DNA of 64,000 nt from CAZGEA01 sp964524515. Lineage in GTDB: Bacteria > Patescibacteriota > Microgenomatia > UBA8517. Below are positions 1-7,435 of this stretch, one piece after another. Location of the stretch: the NCBI GenBank assembly GCA_964524515.1, contig CAZGEA010000005.1, forward strand, positions 36,065-100,064, read 5' to 3'. The notes beneath the pieces were generated by a model, which worked only from the letters and a program-made list of their open reading frames with translations, had not been told where the DNA came from and searched no databases. Both the position numbers and the translations under genes were made by a program. The first letter of the stretch is position 1. Each line of letters opens with the position of its first letter.

Positions 1-64
1 TGTTACTACAATTCTTGGAATAATATCAATAGTAAAAATAATATTCTTAATAGGAAATATTTAA
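1..64 (+). CDS. 3' end of an upstream membrane protein gene (partial)
   Basis: Frame 2 is open from base 2 to a TAA stop at 62-64 and encodes about 20 very hydrophobic residues rich in Ile, Val and Leu, followed after one base by the next start codon. This looks like the last transmembrane segment of an integral membrane protein in the same operon as the next two genes. The family cannot be told from so short a piece. Confidence 0.5.
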   Translation, partial: VTTILGIISIVKIIFLIGNI

Positions 65-65
65 A

Positions 66-1142
66 ATGCAAATATTCCAAATGGCAATTTTGCCAGCTCT
101 AATCTCTTGTATAATTTCATATCTAGTGACCCCAATTGTAATAAAATTCGCCTGGAAATTTGGATTAATTGACGATCCAAAAAAAAATAAACACCCAAAA
201 GTTCTTCATACTAAACCTATTCCACGAGGAGGAGGATTAGCAATTTTCATTGGAATTTTTATTACCACTTTAATCTTTCTTCCTCTCAACAAACATATAA
301 TTGCAATTCTGATAGGACTTTCAATATTACTAATCATGGGGTTAATAGATGACAAAAAAAATTTAAACCCTTACTTACGGGCAATAGTTCAACTAATTGT
401 TGCATTAATTCCAGTAGCAGCTGGAATTGGAATCGCATATATATCAAATCCAATTAATAACAACATTATAGATTTATCACACCCTCAAATTAACTTTTTC
501 TTACTTGGAAAAATAAGAAGTATTTGGCTTTTATCAGATACTTTAGCCGTAATTTGGATTGTTTACCTAATGAATGCAATAAACGCCGGAGCAAAAGGAG
601 TCGACGGTCAACTTTCAGGTGTTATTGGTTTTGCAGCCTTGGGCATTGCAGCATTAGCACTAAAATATCCAAGCGATCTAGCTGAGTGGCCAGTCGTAAC
701 TCTTGCAATGATCACTTCAGGCGCTTTTTTTGGATTCCTTCCATGGCATATTTTTCCTCAAAAAATAATGCCGAGTTTCAGTGGTTCAATGATTGGCGCA
801 TTCCTACTTGGAATTTTATCAATTCTAACTTCTGCAAAAGTTGGAACGCTTGCAATAATTCTAGCATTACCACTATTCGATACCGGTTTTGTAATTATTA
901 AAAGAATAATATCTGGAAAATCCCCAGTCTGGGGAGATAGGGGACACCTTCATCATAAATTATTAGACAAAGCAAATCTCTCCAAAAAAGAAATTGCATA
1001 TATTTATTGGGCTACAACAGCAATACTCGGTTTGGTGGCATTAACTGCAACAGCTAAAACAAAACTGTATACTATTATTGCAGTTGCCATTGCAATCCTA
1101 TGGTTTGCAATTTGGCTAACAAAAAAAGATAAACAAAAATGA
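66..1142 (+). CDS. Polyprenyl-phosphate sugar-1-phosphate transferase (MraY/WecA family, GT4)
   Basis: Integral membrane protein of 358 residues with about ten hydrophobic segments. It should transfer a sugar-1-phosphate from a UDP-sugar to undecaprenyl or decaprenyl phosphate, the first lipid-linked step of a cell-envelope glycan. Family motifs are visible: the Asp-Asp pair with HP at residues 35-45, RGGG near 55, an IDD motif near 93, a modified NA-N-GVDG motif near 170-181, and the GDRGHLHH histidine cluster at 290-297. The GVDGQLSG form differs from the usual NxxDGxDG of WecA/TagO. The start lies one base after the upstream stop, and the end overlaps the next start (ATGA), so the two are translationally coupled. 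Acceptor and donor cannot be read from sequence. Confidence 0.88.
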   Translation: MQIFQMAILPALISCIISYLVTPIVIKFAWKFGLIDDPKKNKHPKVLHTKPIPRGGGLAIFIGIFITTLIFLPLNKHIIAILIGLSILLIMGLIDDKKNLNPYLRAIVQLIVALIPVAAGIGIAYISNPINNNIIDLSHPQINFFLLGKIRSIWLLSDTLAVIWIVYLMNAINAGAKGVDGQLSGVIGFAALGIAALALKYPSDLAEWPVVTLAMITSGAFFGFLPWHIFPQKIMPSFSGSMIGAFLLGILSILTSAKVGTLAIILALPLFDTGFVIIKRIISGKSPVWGDRGHLHHKLLDKANLSKKEIAYIYWATTAILGLVALTATAKTKLYTIIAVAIAILWFAIWLTKKDKQK

Positions 1143-2071
1143 AAATTTCAATTAAAACATTAATTGCATCTATAAAAATATTACGTCCAATCCACTGGAC
1201 CAAAAATTTAAGTCTTTATGCAGCACTTTTATTTTCAGATAGACTATTTGATATTAAATATTTTTCATTAGTAACTTTTGCATTCATCATCTTCAGTCTT
1301 GCAGCATCAAGTGTTTACATACTAAACGACATTCTAGATAAAGAAAAAGATAAAAACCATCCAATCAAAAAAAATAGACCAATTGCATCAGGAAATCTTC
1401 CCATTCCAATCGCAATTATTGAATTAATATCAATTGTAACAATCACACTATTCCTTTCAGCGCAATTTCACTTTTTATTAATTGTTATTTTAATTTACTT
1501 TGCAATGCAAATTGGTTATTCATTTTACCTTAAAAATATTCCAGTAATTGATATATTAATTATCGCAGCCGGGTTTATATTAAGAGTATACGCTGGAGCA
1601 TTCGTAATCGATGCTCATCTATCTGTTTGGTTTTTGTTATGTGTAATCTCTGTTGCATTATTTTTAGCAGCAGGTAAAAGAAGAGCTGAATTAGGAGCTC
1701 TTGGAACAAGTGGAATAACTAGAAAATCTTTAAGCAAATATTCCCCAGAATTATTAAATGCTTATGTTGCAATGTTTGGAAACGCTGCATGGATGAGCTG
1801 GTCACTTTTTACATTTTACGAATCTCCAAGTGCAAGCAAGTCATTTTGGATGTTCTTTGCAGAACTATCTAAAGCAATTACATTTAATAAAACATTAATG
1901 ATAACAATCCCTTTTGTTATCTTTTCAATAATGAGATATCAAAGTTTAATATTTGAAGGTAGGGCAGAAACTCCTGAAAAATTATTACTAACTGACAAGG
2001 CATTAATAATTTCAGTCGCTATTTGGGTTTTTCTTGTAACTAGTATTTTATACGGTGGAATAACTCTTTAA
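1139..2071 (+). CDS. Decaprenyl-phosphate phosphoribosyltransferase-like UbiA prenyltransferase
   Basis: A UbiA-superfamily membrane enzyme of 310 residues with about eight or nine transmembrane helices. The N-terminal RPIHWTKN motif and the first Asp-rich motif with NDxxDxxxD, HPxKxxRPIASG at residues 61-84 are characteristic of the DPPR synthase branch, which joins PRPP to decaprenyl phosphate; the second motif (RVYAGAF) follows about residue 150. The expected product is a lipid-linked pentose precursor for envelope arabinose or ribose, usable by GT-C enzymes such as the one at 9299-10780. It overlaps the preceding sugar-phosphate transferase by 4 bp. Another UbiA activity is possible but the HPxKxxRP signature argues for DPPR synthase. 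Confidence 0.85.
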   Translation: MKISIKTLIASIKILRPIHWTKNLSLYAALLFSDRLFDIKYFSLVTFAFIIFSLAASSVYILNDILDKEKDKNHPIKKNRPIASGNLPIPIAIIELISIVTITLFLSAQFHFLLIVILIYFAMQIGYSFYLKNIPVIDILIIAAGFILRVYAGAFVIDAHLSVWFLLCVISVALFLAAGKRRAELGALGTSGITRKSLSKYSPELLNAYVAMFGNAAWMSWSLFTFYESPSASKSFWMFFAELSKAITFNKTLMITIPFVIFSIMRYQSLIFEGRAETPEKLLLTDKALIISVAIWVFLVTSILYGGITL

Positions 2072-2078
2072 TAAAACC

Positions 2079-2906
2079 TTATAGAGCTTTTACAAATTCA
2101 GGCGAAACCCATCCAGACAAATTATTTTCAAATTTAATCCTATACCATCCACTTTCTGAATCTTTTTCTACCAAAGTATAAGTTTTATTAGAAAATACTC
2201 TTCCAATTTCATTGGCATCAGCAGAAGGTGACATACGAACAGGCAAATAACCCAATTTTGTTTGTAATATCAAAACGGAAACTGGAATTTTAGATTCATC
2301 TGTTGCAATTTTATTCTGTTCAACTGAACTATGATTAATACTTACATCACGAGCCATTGAAATACTTGCAGTCAAAATATAGCCTGCAATCGTATTCAAA
2401 GTAACTTGATAATCATCAAAACCTCCGCGCTTAAGCTGCAATTTATGCTCACCCTCAGTCAAATTGGAAACATACACTGGTGCAGATCCAAAATAAACAT
2501 CATCAACATACACACTAGCCTGCGTCGGTGTTGTTACAATCGATAAATCACTTAGATTAGAACCGTTTTCCTCAAATGTAAAAATCTCTCCTGATGAGTC
2601 ACTTATATTTTTTGAAAAATTATGTTTTACAATAGTACGCACTCCGGCAACCAAAGAAACATTTGTTTCAAAAGGGGAGGCAGGGGAGTCATTTGCAATT
2701 ATCTTTACAGAAATATTTCTTGCCGGATAAATTGCAGTATAAGGTGTTGTACCAACATTCCTGCCATCAATATAGACTTTTGAAGGCACATTGCTATCAA
2801 TAAGTATCTGCGATTCCCCTGGTTTTACAAAACTAAATAAGGATACTGTGAAAACTATCCCCAAAACAATGAAAAAAGTTAATACAATTATATAAATTTT
2901 TTTCAC
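2079..2906 (-). CDS. Membrane-anchored double-PEGA and SH3 domain protein
   Basis: 275 residues. An N-terminal signal anchor (about 5-27) is followed by two PEGA-type beta domains (about 33-85 and 118-186, each with a YIDG-x-x-x-G-x-x-P or YVDD-x-x-x-G-x-x-P core) and a C-terminal bacterial SH3 domain (about 212-275, with GWYRIKF and GWV). PEGA domains are extracytoplasmic beta modules often linked to surface proteins, and SH3b binds wall material, so this is probably a wall-contacting surface protein. The GTG start at 2904-2906 is chosen because a TTGTCA/TATGCT promoter lies just upstream. It converges on the DPPR synthase gene with 7 bp between stops. Confidence 0.82.
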   Translation of the reverse strand: MKKIYIIVLTFFIVLGIVFTVSLFSFVKPGESQILIDSNVPSKVYIDGRNVGTTPYTAIYPARNISVKIIANDSPASPFETNVSLVAGVRTIVKHNFSKNISDSSGEIFTFEENGSNLSDLSIVTTPTQASVYVDDVYFGSAPVYVSNLTEGEHKLQLKRGGFDDYQVTLNTIAGYILTASISMARDVSINHSSVEQNKIATDESKIPVSVLILQTKLGYLPVRMSPSADANEIGRVFSNKTYTLVEKDSESGWYRIKFENNLSGWVSPEFVKAL

Positions 2907-2916
2907 TTCTCAGTCT

Positions 2917-2944
2917 AGCATAAAAATAACAATACTCTTGACAA
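2917..2944 (-). promoter_or_regulatory. Putative sigma-70 promoter for the PEGA/SH3 gene
   Basis: On the minus strand TTGTCA (2939-2944) is followed after 16 nt by TATGCT (2917-2922), 10 nt before the GTG start. Its -35 box overlaps base for base the TTGACA of the divergent hsp20 promoter (TTGACAA read both ways), so the two polymerase sites should exclude each other. Confidence 0.5.
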
Positions 2945-2966
2945 AGCTAAAATTGAGTTTTATATT
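2938..2966 (+). promoter_or_regulatory. Strong sigma-70 type promoter of hsp20
   Basis: A consensus TTGACA (2938-2943) is separated by exactly 17 nt from TATATT (2961-2966). Predicted transcription start is near 2973, which gives a leader of about 115 nt before the hsp20 start, much longer than for most genes here. Confidence 0.8.
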
Positions 2967-2967
2967 A

Positions 2968-2994
2968 TTAGCATAGAGGCAATAAGAGTGCTAA
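2968..2994 (+). promoter_or_regulatory. CIRCE-like HrcA operator
   Basis: The CIRCE consensus is TTAGCACTC-N9-GAGTGCTAA. Here the right arm GAGTGCTAA (2986-2994) is perfect, the spacer is exactly 9 nt, and the left arm TTAGCATAG (2968-2976) keeps the first six bases. It sits directly downstream of the hsp20 -10 box, where a repressor would block initiation. The same stretch can also form a nested hairpin (ATAGAG/CTCTAT around AGAGT/ACTCT), so part of the symmetry may serve RNA structure instead. Confidence 0.68.
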
Positions 2995-3088
2995 CTCTAC
3001 TCTATTCTAATACTATAGGTAGAAATGAACTCTTACTCCCCTTTCATTTAAATCAAAATAATATTTTTATAAAAAAGGAGGTGAAAAC

Positions 3089-3484
3089 ATGAATAACATT
3101 ATAAGAAAAGATCCAATCTCACAATTATTATCATGGCCAAAATGGATCGATGAATTTGATATGCCAGTTCGTAATCGTGGCTTAAAAATTCACGAAACTG
3201 ATAAAGATATTGTGGCTGAAGCTATTGTTGCAGGTGTCCCATCCAAAAATGTTGACGTAGACATTGAAGATGGAATTCTTACAATCAAAGCAAATGATAT
3301 TGAAGAAAGCAATAAAAATGAAGCTGATTACTCAATATCTAGTTATCAATACTATTATTCTGCAGCACTCTCAGGTGGACAATGGGATAAAGCCCAAGCA
3401 TCCATCAAAGATGGTGTAGTAAAAGTAACTATTCCAAAAACTGAAAGTTCTCGTCCACGAAAAATAACAGTAAAGGAAGAGTAA
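3089..3484 (+). CDS. hsp20: Small heat shock protein (Hsp20/alpha-crystallin)
   Basis: 131 residues, the usual size for bacterial Hsp20. An alpha-crystallin domain spans about 30-125: the first strands follow RGLKIHETDKDI, and the closing GVVKVTIPK motif is the family's GVLxVxxPK signature; a short C-terminal extension carries an ITV (IxI-like) oligomerisation motif. It should be an ATP-independent holdase for unfolding proteins. It has a strong Shine-Dalgarno (GGAGGTG about 9 nt before ATG), a full promoter and a CIRCE-like operator, so heat induction through HrcA is likely. It is followed by an intrinsic terminator and is probably monocistronic. Confidence 0.93.
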   Translation: MNNIIRKDPISQLLSWPKWIDEFDMPVRNRGLKIHETDKDIVAEAIVAGVPSKNVDVDIEDGILTIKANDIEESNKNEADYSISSYQYYYSAALSGGQWDKAQASIKDGVVKVTIPKTESSRPRKITVKEE

Positions 3485-3497
3485 AACTTTTCAACAA

Positions 3498-3531
3498 AAA
3501 AATCCTCGCCACCAATAGGTGAGGATTTTTT
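3498..3531 (+). terminator. Intrinsic terminator after hsp20
   Basis: A 13-bp stem (3498-3510 with 3518-3530, including one G-T pair) around a 7-nt loop ends in a run of six T. It lies 14 nt after the hsp20 stop and 22 nt before tRNA-Cys. Confidence 0.88.
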
Positions 3532-3552
3532 GTGTGATAAAATACATTCAAT

Positions 3553-3624
3553 GGCCAGATGGCGAAGTGGAAACGCTGCGGTCTGCAAAACCGCCATGCG
3601 CGGGTCCGATTCCCGCTCTGGCCT
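3553..3624 (+). tRNA. tRNA-Cys (anticodon GCA)
   Basis: A cloverleaf can be folded by eye: 7-bp acceptor stem (GGCCAGA with TCTGGCC), a D arm with GG in its loop, anticodon stem GCGGT/ACCGC with loop CTGCAAA (anticodon GCA), and T stem GCGGG/CCCGC. The discriminator base is U, as expected for cysteine tRNA. CCA is not encoded. The T loop reads TCCGATT rather than the usual TTCGATT, so position 55 is C instead of the near-universal U. The DUF192 start codon begins two bases after the discriminator. Confidence 0.93.
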
Positions 3625-3626
3625 CA

Positions 3627-3929
3627 ATGATCAAAATAAAAGCTAAAAAAACCAACTTAATTGAAAGTTTAGTTGGTTTAATTGGAGAAAAAAAACCATA
3701 CCCTCTCTTACTAAATACAAATTTTGGAATTCATACTTTTTTTATGAAATATCCAATAGATATTGTTGTTTTAGATAAAAATAATACAGTTGTAAAAATA
3801 AAAAGAAATTTAGCTCCCTGGAAATTATTTTTCTATTCCCCTATTTATTCAAAAATCCTAGAATTGCCATATGGATTTATTGATCATTTAAAAATTAAAG
3901 TTTCTTCAAAACTCGATATTTACCATTAA
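3627..3929 (+). CDS. DUF192 family protein
   Basis: About 100 residues. The core with TNFGIHTFFMKYPIDI, VVLDKNNTVV and a late APWKL segment is typical of DUF192, a small beta-fold family of unknown function often secreted in other bacteria; no signal peptide is visible here. The reading frame is open further upstream, but that would run through tRNA-Cys, so the ATG at 3627 is chosen. It lies 2 nt after the tRNA, implying co-transcription and release by tRNA 3' processing. Its 3' end overlaps the convergent dprA by 35 bp. Confidence 0.75.
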   Translation: MIKIKAKKTNLIESLVGLIGEKKPYPLLLNTNFGIHTFFMKYPIDIVVLDKNNTVVKIKRNLAPWKLFFYSPIYSKILELPYGFIDHLKIKVSSKLDIYH

Positions 3930-4776
3930 CCTCCAAAACCAATCCTTTAAGCCCCATCATGCTCAATTTACTGCTTAATTCTACTATCTCAATGTTTAAA
4001 ATAACGGACAATTCATCAATAGTTAGCTCCTCAGAACTCAAAATTTTACAAATATTCTGCTCAAATAAATCCAGGTCAATATAAACATTTTCTTGACCTT
4101 TAGTATTAACTACTCCCCCTAAAATATCAGATGAATCTGTAACCAATTTTCCCACTCCCGCTTTAATTAAATCATTTGTTCCTTCAGACGAAGATGATGT
4201 AATTGGCCCTGGAATTAGCCATATCTTCTTTTTTTGCTTTTTCGCAATATTTGCAGTTATCAAACTACCACTATTTTTTTTGGCTTCAACAACCAATACA
4301 CCAAGTGTTGATAATCCAGAAACAATCCTATTCCTTTGGGGGTAGGTCCAAAGTTTTGGCTTAGTATTTGCTTCATATTCAGAAAAAACAACTCCGCCAC
4401 TTTCAAGTATTTGAGAATATAAATTATCATTTTCACTTGGATAAACATAATTTAAACCACAACCAAAAACAGCGATTGTAATTCCACCACAATTAATAGT
4501 TTGTTTGTGTACATCAGTATCCACTCCATACATAAACCCAGAAATAGTTGTAATTTTATTTGAAACAAAATCTGTAACAAAACTTGAAACCACTTGTCTG
4601 CCATAACCAGTCTCTCGTCTTGATCCAACTATTGCAATTGTTTTATTAGATAATTCAGAATTAATTTCTCCTCTATAAAACAATTTTTTAGGTGCATCAT
4701 TTATTTTAGCTAATTCACTTGGATATAATTTATCACCCAATAATATTTCCTTAATTTCAAAATCACTCCATTTCAT
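3895..4776 (-). CDS. dprA: DNA processing protein DprA/Smf
   Basis: 293 residues. The Rossmann-like DprA domain is clear: VGSRRETGYGRQ near residue 51, GFMYGVDTDVH (family GxxxGIDxxAH), a YPSEN motif, SEY, the YPQRNRI motif, VEAKKNSGSLITA, and a PGP segment before a C-terminal winged-helix-like tail. DprA binds incoming single-stranded DNA and loads RecA during natural transformation. It follows the yraN-like and comM genes on the same strand, making a small DNA-uptake and recombination cluster. Length is at the short end for the family, with the N-terminal SAM-like domain reduced. Confidence 0.92.
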   Translation of the reverse strand: MKWSDFEIKEILLGDKLYPSELAKINDAPKKLFYRGEINSELSNKTIAIVGSRRETGYGRQVVSSFVTDFVSNKITTISGFMYGVDTDVHKQTINCGGITIAVFGCGLNYVYPSENDNLYSQILESGGVVFSEYEANTKPKLWTYPQRNRIVSGLSTLGVLVVEAKKNSGSLITANIAKKQKKKIWLIPGPITSSSSEGTNDLIKAGVGKLVTDSSDILGGVVNTKGQENVYIDLDLFEQNICKILSSEELTIDELSVILNIEIVELSSKLSMMGLKGLVLEVNGKYRVLKKL

Positions 4777-4790
4777 TTGTAATCTATTTA

Positions 4791-5165
4791 TTATTGACCA
4801 ACATTTTCATAATGAGAAGTTCTGATAGGAATAAAATTTCGATCTGTCACAATACAAATCGCATCAATTCTATAATTTGAATAACTATTCAAAATCTTTG
4901 AATTTTTCTGCAAATATGCAATTGAGGTATTTTGTATTTGCAAAATTTTACGCTTTCCAATCATTTCTTCAGGAGTTCCAAATTTATCACCTATTTTAAG
5001 TTTCACTTCAACAAAAACTAAAATATTATTTTTTAAACAAATAATATCTATCTCTCCAAATTTTGTCTTAAAATTCGATTCAACAATCTGATATCCATTT
5101 TTAATTAAATATTCTCTAGCCATTGCCTCCCCCAATCTTCCAGTTGCAAAATTTTCTTTTTTCAT
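4791..5165 (-). CDS. yraN: YraN family (UPF0102) endonuclease-fold protein
   Basis: 124 residues. It has the restriction-endonuclease-like core of the family: GRLGEAMAREYL near the start, then GEIDIICLKNNILVFVEVK (the GExD...VFVEVK catalytic-site pattern). The family lies next to dprA or comM in many bacteria, and its function is not settled; a role in DNA processing is inferred. Its start overlaps the comM stop by 4 bp (ATGA), so the two are coupled. Confidence 0.85.
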   Translation of the reverse strand: MKKENFATGRLGEAMAREYLIKNGYQIVESNFKTKFGEIDIICLKNNILVFVEVKLKIGDKFGTPEEMIGKRKILQIQNTSIAYLQKNSKILNSYSNYRIDAICIVTDRNFIPIRTSHYENVGQ

Positions 5166-6700
5166 TCAACAGTTCTTATTCTGTACTGCAATGCCTCAGC
5201 CACATGTTCCATCTTAATATTTTCCTGGTTCTCCAAATCAGCAATTGTACGAGAAACCTTTATCAAACGAAAATAAGTCCTCGCTGACAAATTATAATTA
5301 TTAACAGCTTGTTTTAATATTTTCGAAGCATCATCAGTCATTTTACAAAATTCATTAATATGTTTATTTTTCATATTTGCATTAACAAAAATATTGCCAT
5401 TTTCAAATCTCTTCGATTGAATTCTACGTGCACTTTTAACTTTTTCTCTAATTAACAATGAACTATCACCTTTTATTAATGATTTAGAACTCGCAATCAA
5501 TTTATCAACATCCACTGCAGGAACATTAATATGTAAATCAATCCTATCCATTAGTGGCCCAGATAATTTTGATGAATATCTTAAGATTGCTCTTGGCGAG
5601 CATTTACATTCTTTCTTAAGATCTCCCAAGAAACCACATGGACAAGGATTTGCTGCAGCAACTAAAGAAAACTGAGCAGGAAAAGTAAAACTACCAGCAG
5701 CACGCGACACTGTAACTATTCCATCTTCAAGTGGTTGCCTCAAAGCCTCAAGTGTTGATCTTCCAAATTCTGGAAACTCATCTAAAAACAAAACCCCACA
5801 ATGAGAAAGTGAAATCTCTCCCGGGTGAGGATTTGAACCACCACCAATTAATCCAATACGGCTTGTCGTGTGATGCACTACTCTAAATGGACGAGCATAA
5901 ATCAAAGCAGTTCCAGGGCTCATGTTTCCAGTTAATGAATAAATCTTGGTTACTTCCAAACTTTCCTCTTCAGTTAATGGTGGAAGTATTCCAGCCATCG
6001 CTCGAGCAAGCATTGTCTTTCCAGATCCAGGCGGCCCCTGCATAAAAACATTATGTCCACCAGCCGCAGCAATAATCAGTGCACGCTTAGCTTGTTGTTG
6101 GCCAACAATTTCATTAAAATCAAACTGAGCTGGCAAATTATCTTCAATTTCATCTTCAATCAATATCTTTTCAAGTACAGGAATACTAAAAGAGCCATTT
6201 AGGTGATTAATTAAATCGATAAGTGATGAAACAGGATATGTATTTACAGATCTAATAACTGCAGCCTCTTGAGCAGATACTTTAGGTATAAACAAATTCA
6301 CAACTTTTAAATTTTTAGCAGAAGTTGCAAGTAAAAAGACACCTTTGGTATGCCGCAATGTTCCATCAAGTGAAAGTTCACCATAAAAAAAGGATTTGTC
6401 TTCGGGTAATTTTACAATTCCCATACAAACCAAAATCCCCACAGCAATCGGTAAATCATATAAACTCCCCTCTTTAGGCAAATCAGCAGGAGCCAAATTA
6501 ACAACAATTTTCGATTGAGGAAAATCAATACCAGTATTAGTTAACGCTGTCTTCACACGCTCTTTAGCCTCCTCAACTGCCTTATCAGGCAATCCAATAA
6601 TTGTAAACGAAGGAAATCCTTTAGAAAAAATATTTACTTCAACTTCCAGTAAAACTGTTTCCAATCCAATATGGGTTGCAGAATAAACCTTAGCAAGCAT
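5162..6700 (-). CDS. comM: ComM/YifB AAA+ helicase (Mg-chelatase-like)
   Basis: 512 residues, full length. An N-terminal Lon/S5-like domain (about 1-175, including GLPDKAVEEAKERV) is followed by an AAA+ module with Walker A GPPGSGKT near 222, Walker B LFLDEFPEF, a sensor ASPR-like region replaced by the family's NPCPCG zinc-associated cysteines, and a C-terminal Mg-chelatase domain. ComM is a hexameric branch-migration helicase that extends recombination of incoming DNA in natural transformation. It heads the comM-yraN-dprA operon. The ATG at 6700 is divergent from the M23 peptidase gene, with about 120 bp of shared regulatory sequence. Confidence 0.94.
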   Translation of the reverse strand: MLAKVYSATHIGLETVLLEVEVNIFSKGFPSFTIIGLPDKAVEEAKERVKTALTNTGIDFPQSKIVVNLAPADLPKEGSLYDLPIAVGILVCMGIVKLPEDKSFFYGELSLDGTLRHTKGVFLLATSAKNLKVVNLFIPKVSAQEAAVIRSVNTYPVSSLIDLINHLNGSFSIPVLEKILIEDEIEDNLPAQFDFNEIVGQQQAKRALIIAAAGGHNVFMQGPPGSGKTMLARAMAGILPPLTEEESLEVTKIYSLTGNMSPGTALIYARPFRVVHHTTSRIGLIGGGSNPHPGEISLSHCGVLFLDEFPEFGRSTLEALRQPLEDGIVTVSRAAGSFTFPAQFSLVAAANPCPCGFLGDLKKECKCSPRAILRYSSKLSGPLMDRIDLHINVPAVDVDKLIASSKSLIKGDSSLLIREKVKSARRIQSKRFENGNIFVNANMKNKHINEFCKMTDDASKILKQAVNNYNLSARTYFRLIKVSRTIADLENQENIKMEHVAEALQYRIRTVE

Positions 6701-6723
6701 TAATTAAGTTTATATCAAAAAAC

Positions 6724-6752
6724 TTGATTTTTCTTCTATTTTGAGGTATATT
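6724..6752 (+). promoter_or_regulatory. Promoter of the M23 peptidase gene
   Basis: TTGATT (6724-6729) is followed after 17 nt by TATATT (6747-6752). The predicted start near 6759 leaves a leader of about 60 nt before the coding sequence. Confidence 0.65.
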
Positions 6753-6753
6753 A

Positions 6754-6816
6754 TGGGTCTTCTGCCCACAGTGTTCGTGCCTGTATTTTTGCCTGTTTAT
6801 CCCACTCTTGTGGGAG
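6754..6816 (+). promoter_or_regulatory. Structured 5' leader with mutually exclusive pairings over the RBS
   Basis: Three short complementary sets compete: TGGG (6754-6757) with CCCA (6765-6768); CCCACA (6765-6770) with TGTGGG (6809-6814); and TCCCAC (6800-6805) with GTGGGA (6810-6815). The last two both cover GGGAG (6812-6816), the only Shine-Dalgarno-like element before the ATG at 6820. The layout suggests a translational switch or thermosensor. It matches no riboswitch class I can name, and no ligand can be inferred. Confidence 0.42.
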
Positions 6817-6819
6817 AAT

Positions 6820-7428
6820 ATGCTGAAAAAAATATATTCCATTCTGCCTCACAAATACCGTAACAGGTCGGGCTCGCTGTTGTCTAAAATCTTCGTAAGC
6901 ATATTTGAGCACAAAAGAATATCTACCTTCATAGGCACAAATCTTGTTGTTTTAGCCTTCGCTGGAGTAATGATTCCAAGGCCCGCAATATCAGCCGATC
7001 CATTTAGTATTCCAAGCCCAATTGATCTCACATTTGCCCAAGAAATCAAGATCGACACAGAAAGAGCAGTTCAAATCCCTGTCAAAAAACTCAGCATTAC
7101 CCAAGGGTTTTCGATCTTCCACCCTGGGGTTGATTTGGATGGGTTAACCGGTGATTCCATAAATCCAATTATGGGTGGAAAAGTCATTGGAATCCAGCAT
7201 TCCCACTTAAACTATGGTAATGCAATCATCATTGACCACGGAAATCAAATAACCTCACTTTACGCTCATTTATCCAAAATTTTCGTAAAAATCGGAGATG
7301 AAGTCAATTCAAACTCAATTATCGGTTTAATGGGATCAACTGGCCACTCAACTGGAGATCATTTGCATCTTGAAGTTCGTGTTAAAGGATATCCTGTTAA
7401 CCCAAGAACAATTATTCCTTTAAAATAA
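6820..7428 (+). CDS. Membrane-anchored M23 family metallopeptidase
   Basis: About 202 residues. A basic N-terminus and one transmembrane segment (about 33-55) are followed by a short stalk and an M23/LytM domain (about 90-200). The zinc-site motifs are intact: HPGVDLDG (HxxxD) and the HLHLEVR HxH motif, with the intervening YAHL histidine. The expected role is an envelope endopeptidase cutting peptidoglycan cross-links, or a regulator of such enzymes. The frame can begin at a TTG at 6808, but that falls inside the leader hairpin; the ATG at 6820 is preferred. It converges on the LytR_C gene with 7 bp between stops. Confidence 0.88.
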   Translation: MLKKIYSILPHKYRNRSGSLLSKIFVSIFEHKRISTFIGTNLVVLAFAGVMIPRPAISADPFSIPSPIDLTFAQEIKIDTERAVQIPVKKLSITQGFSIFHPGVDLDGLTGDSINPIMGGKVIGIQHSHLNYGNAIIIDHGNQITSLYAHLSKIFVKIGDEVNSNSIIGLMGSTGHSTGDHLHLEVRVKGYPVNPRTIIPLK

Positions 7429-7435
7429 TATAAGG

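Noticed and set aside
3519..3626. Extended DUF192 start upstream of 3627
   Set aside because: The extension would translate the hsp20 terminator and tRNA-Cys.
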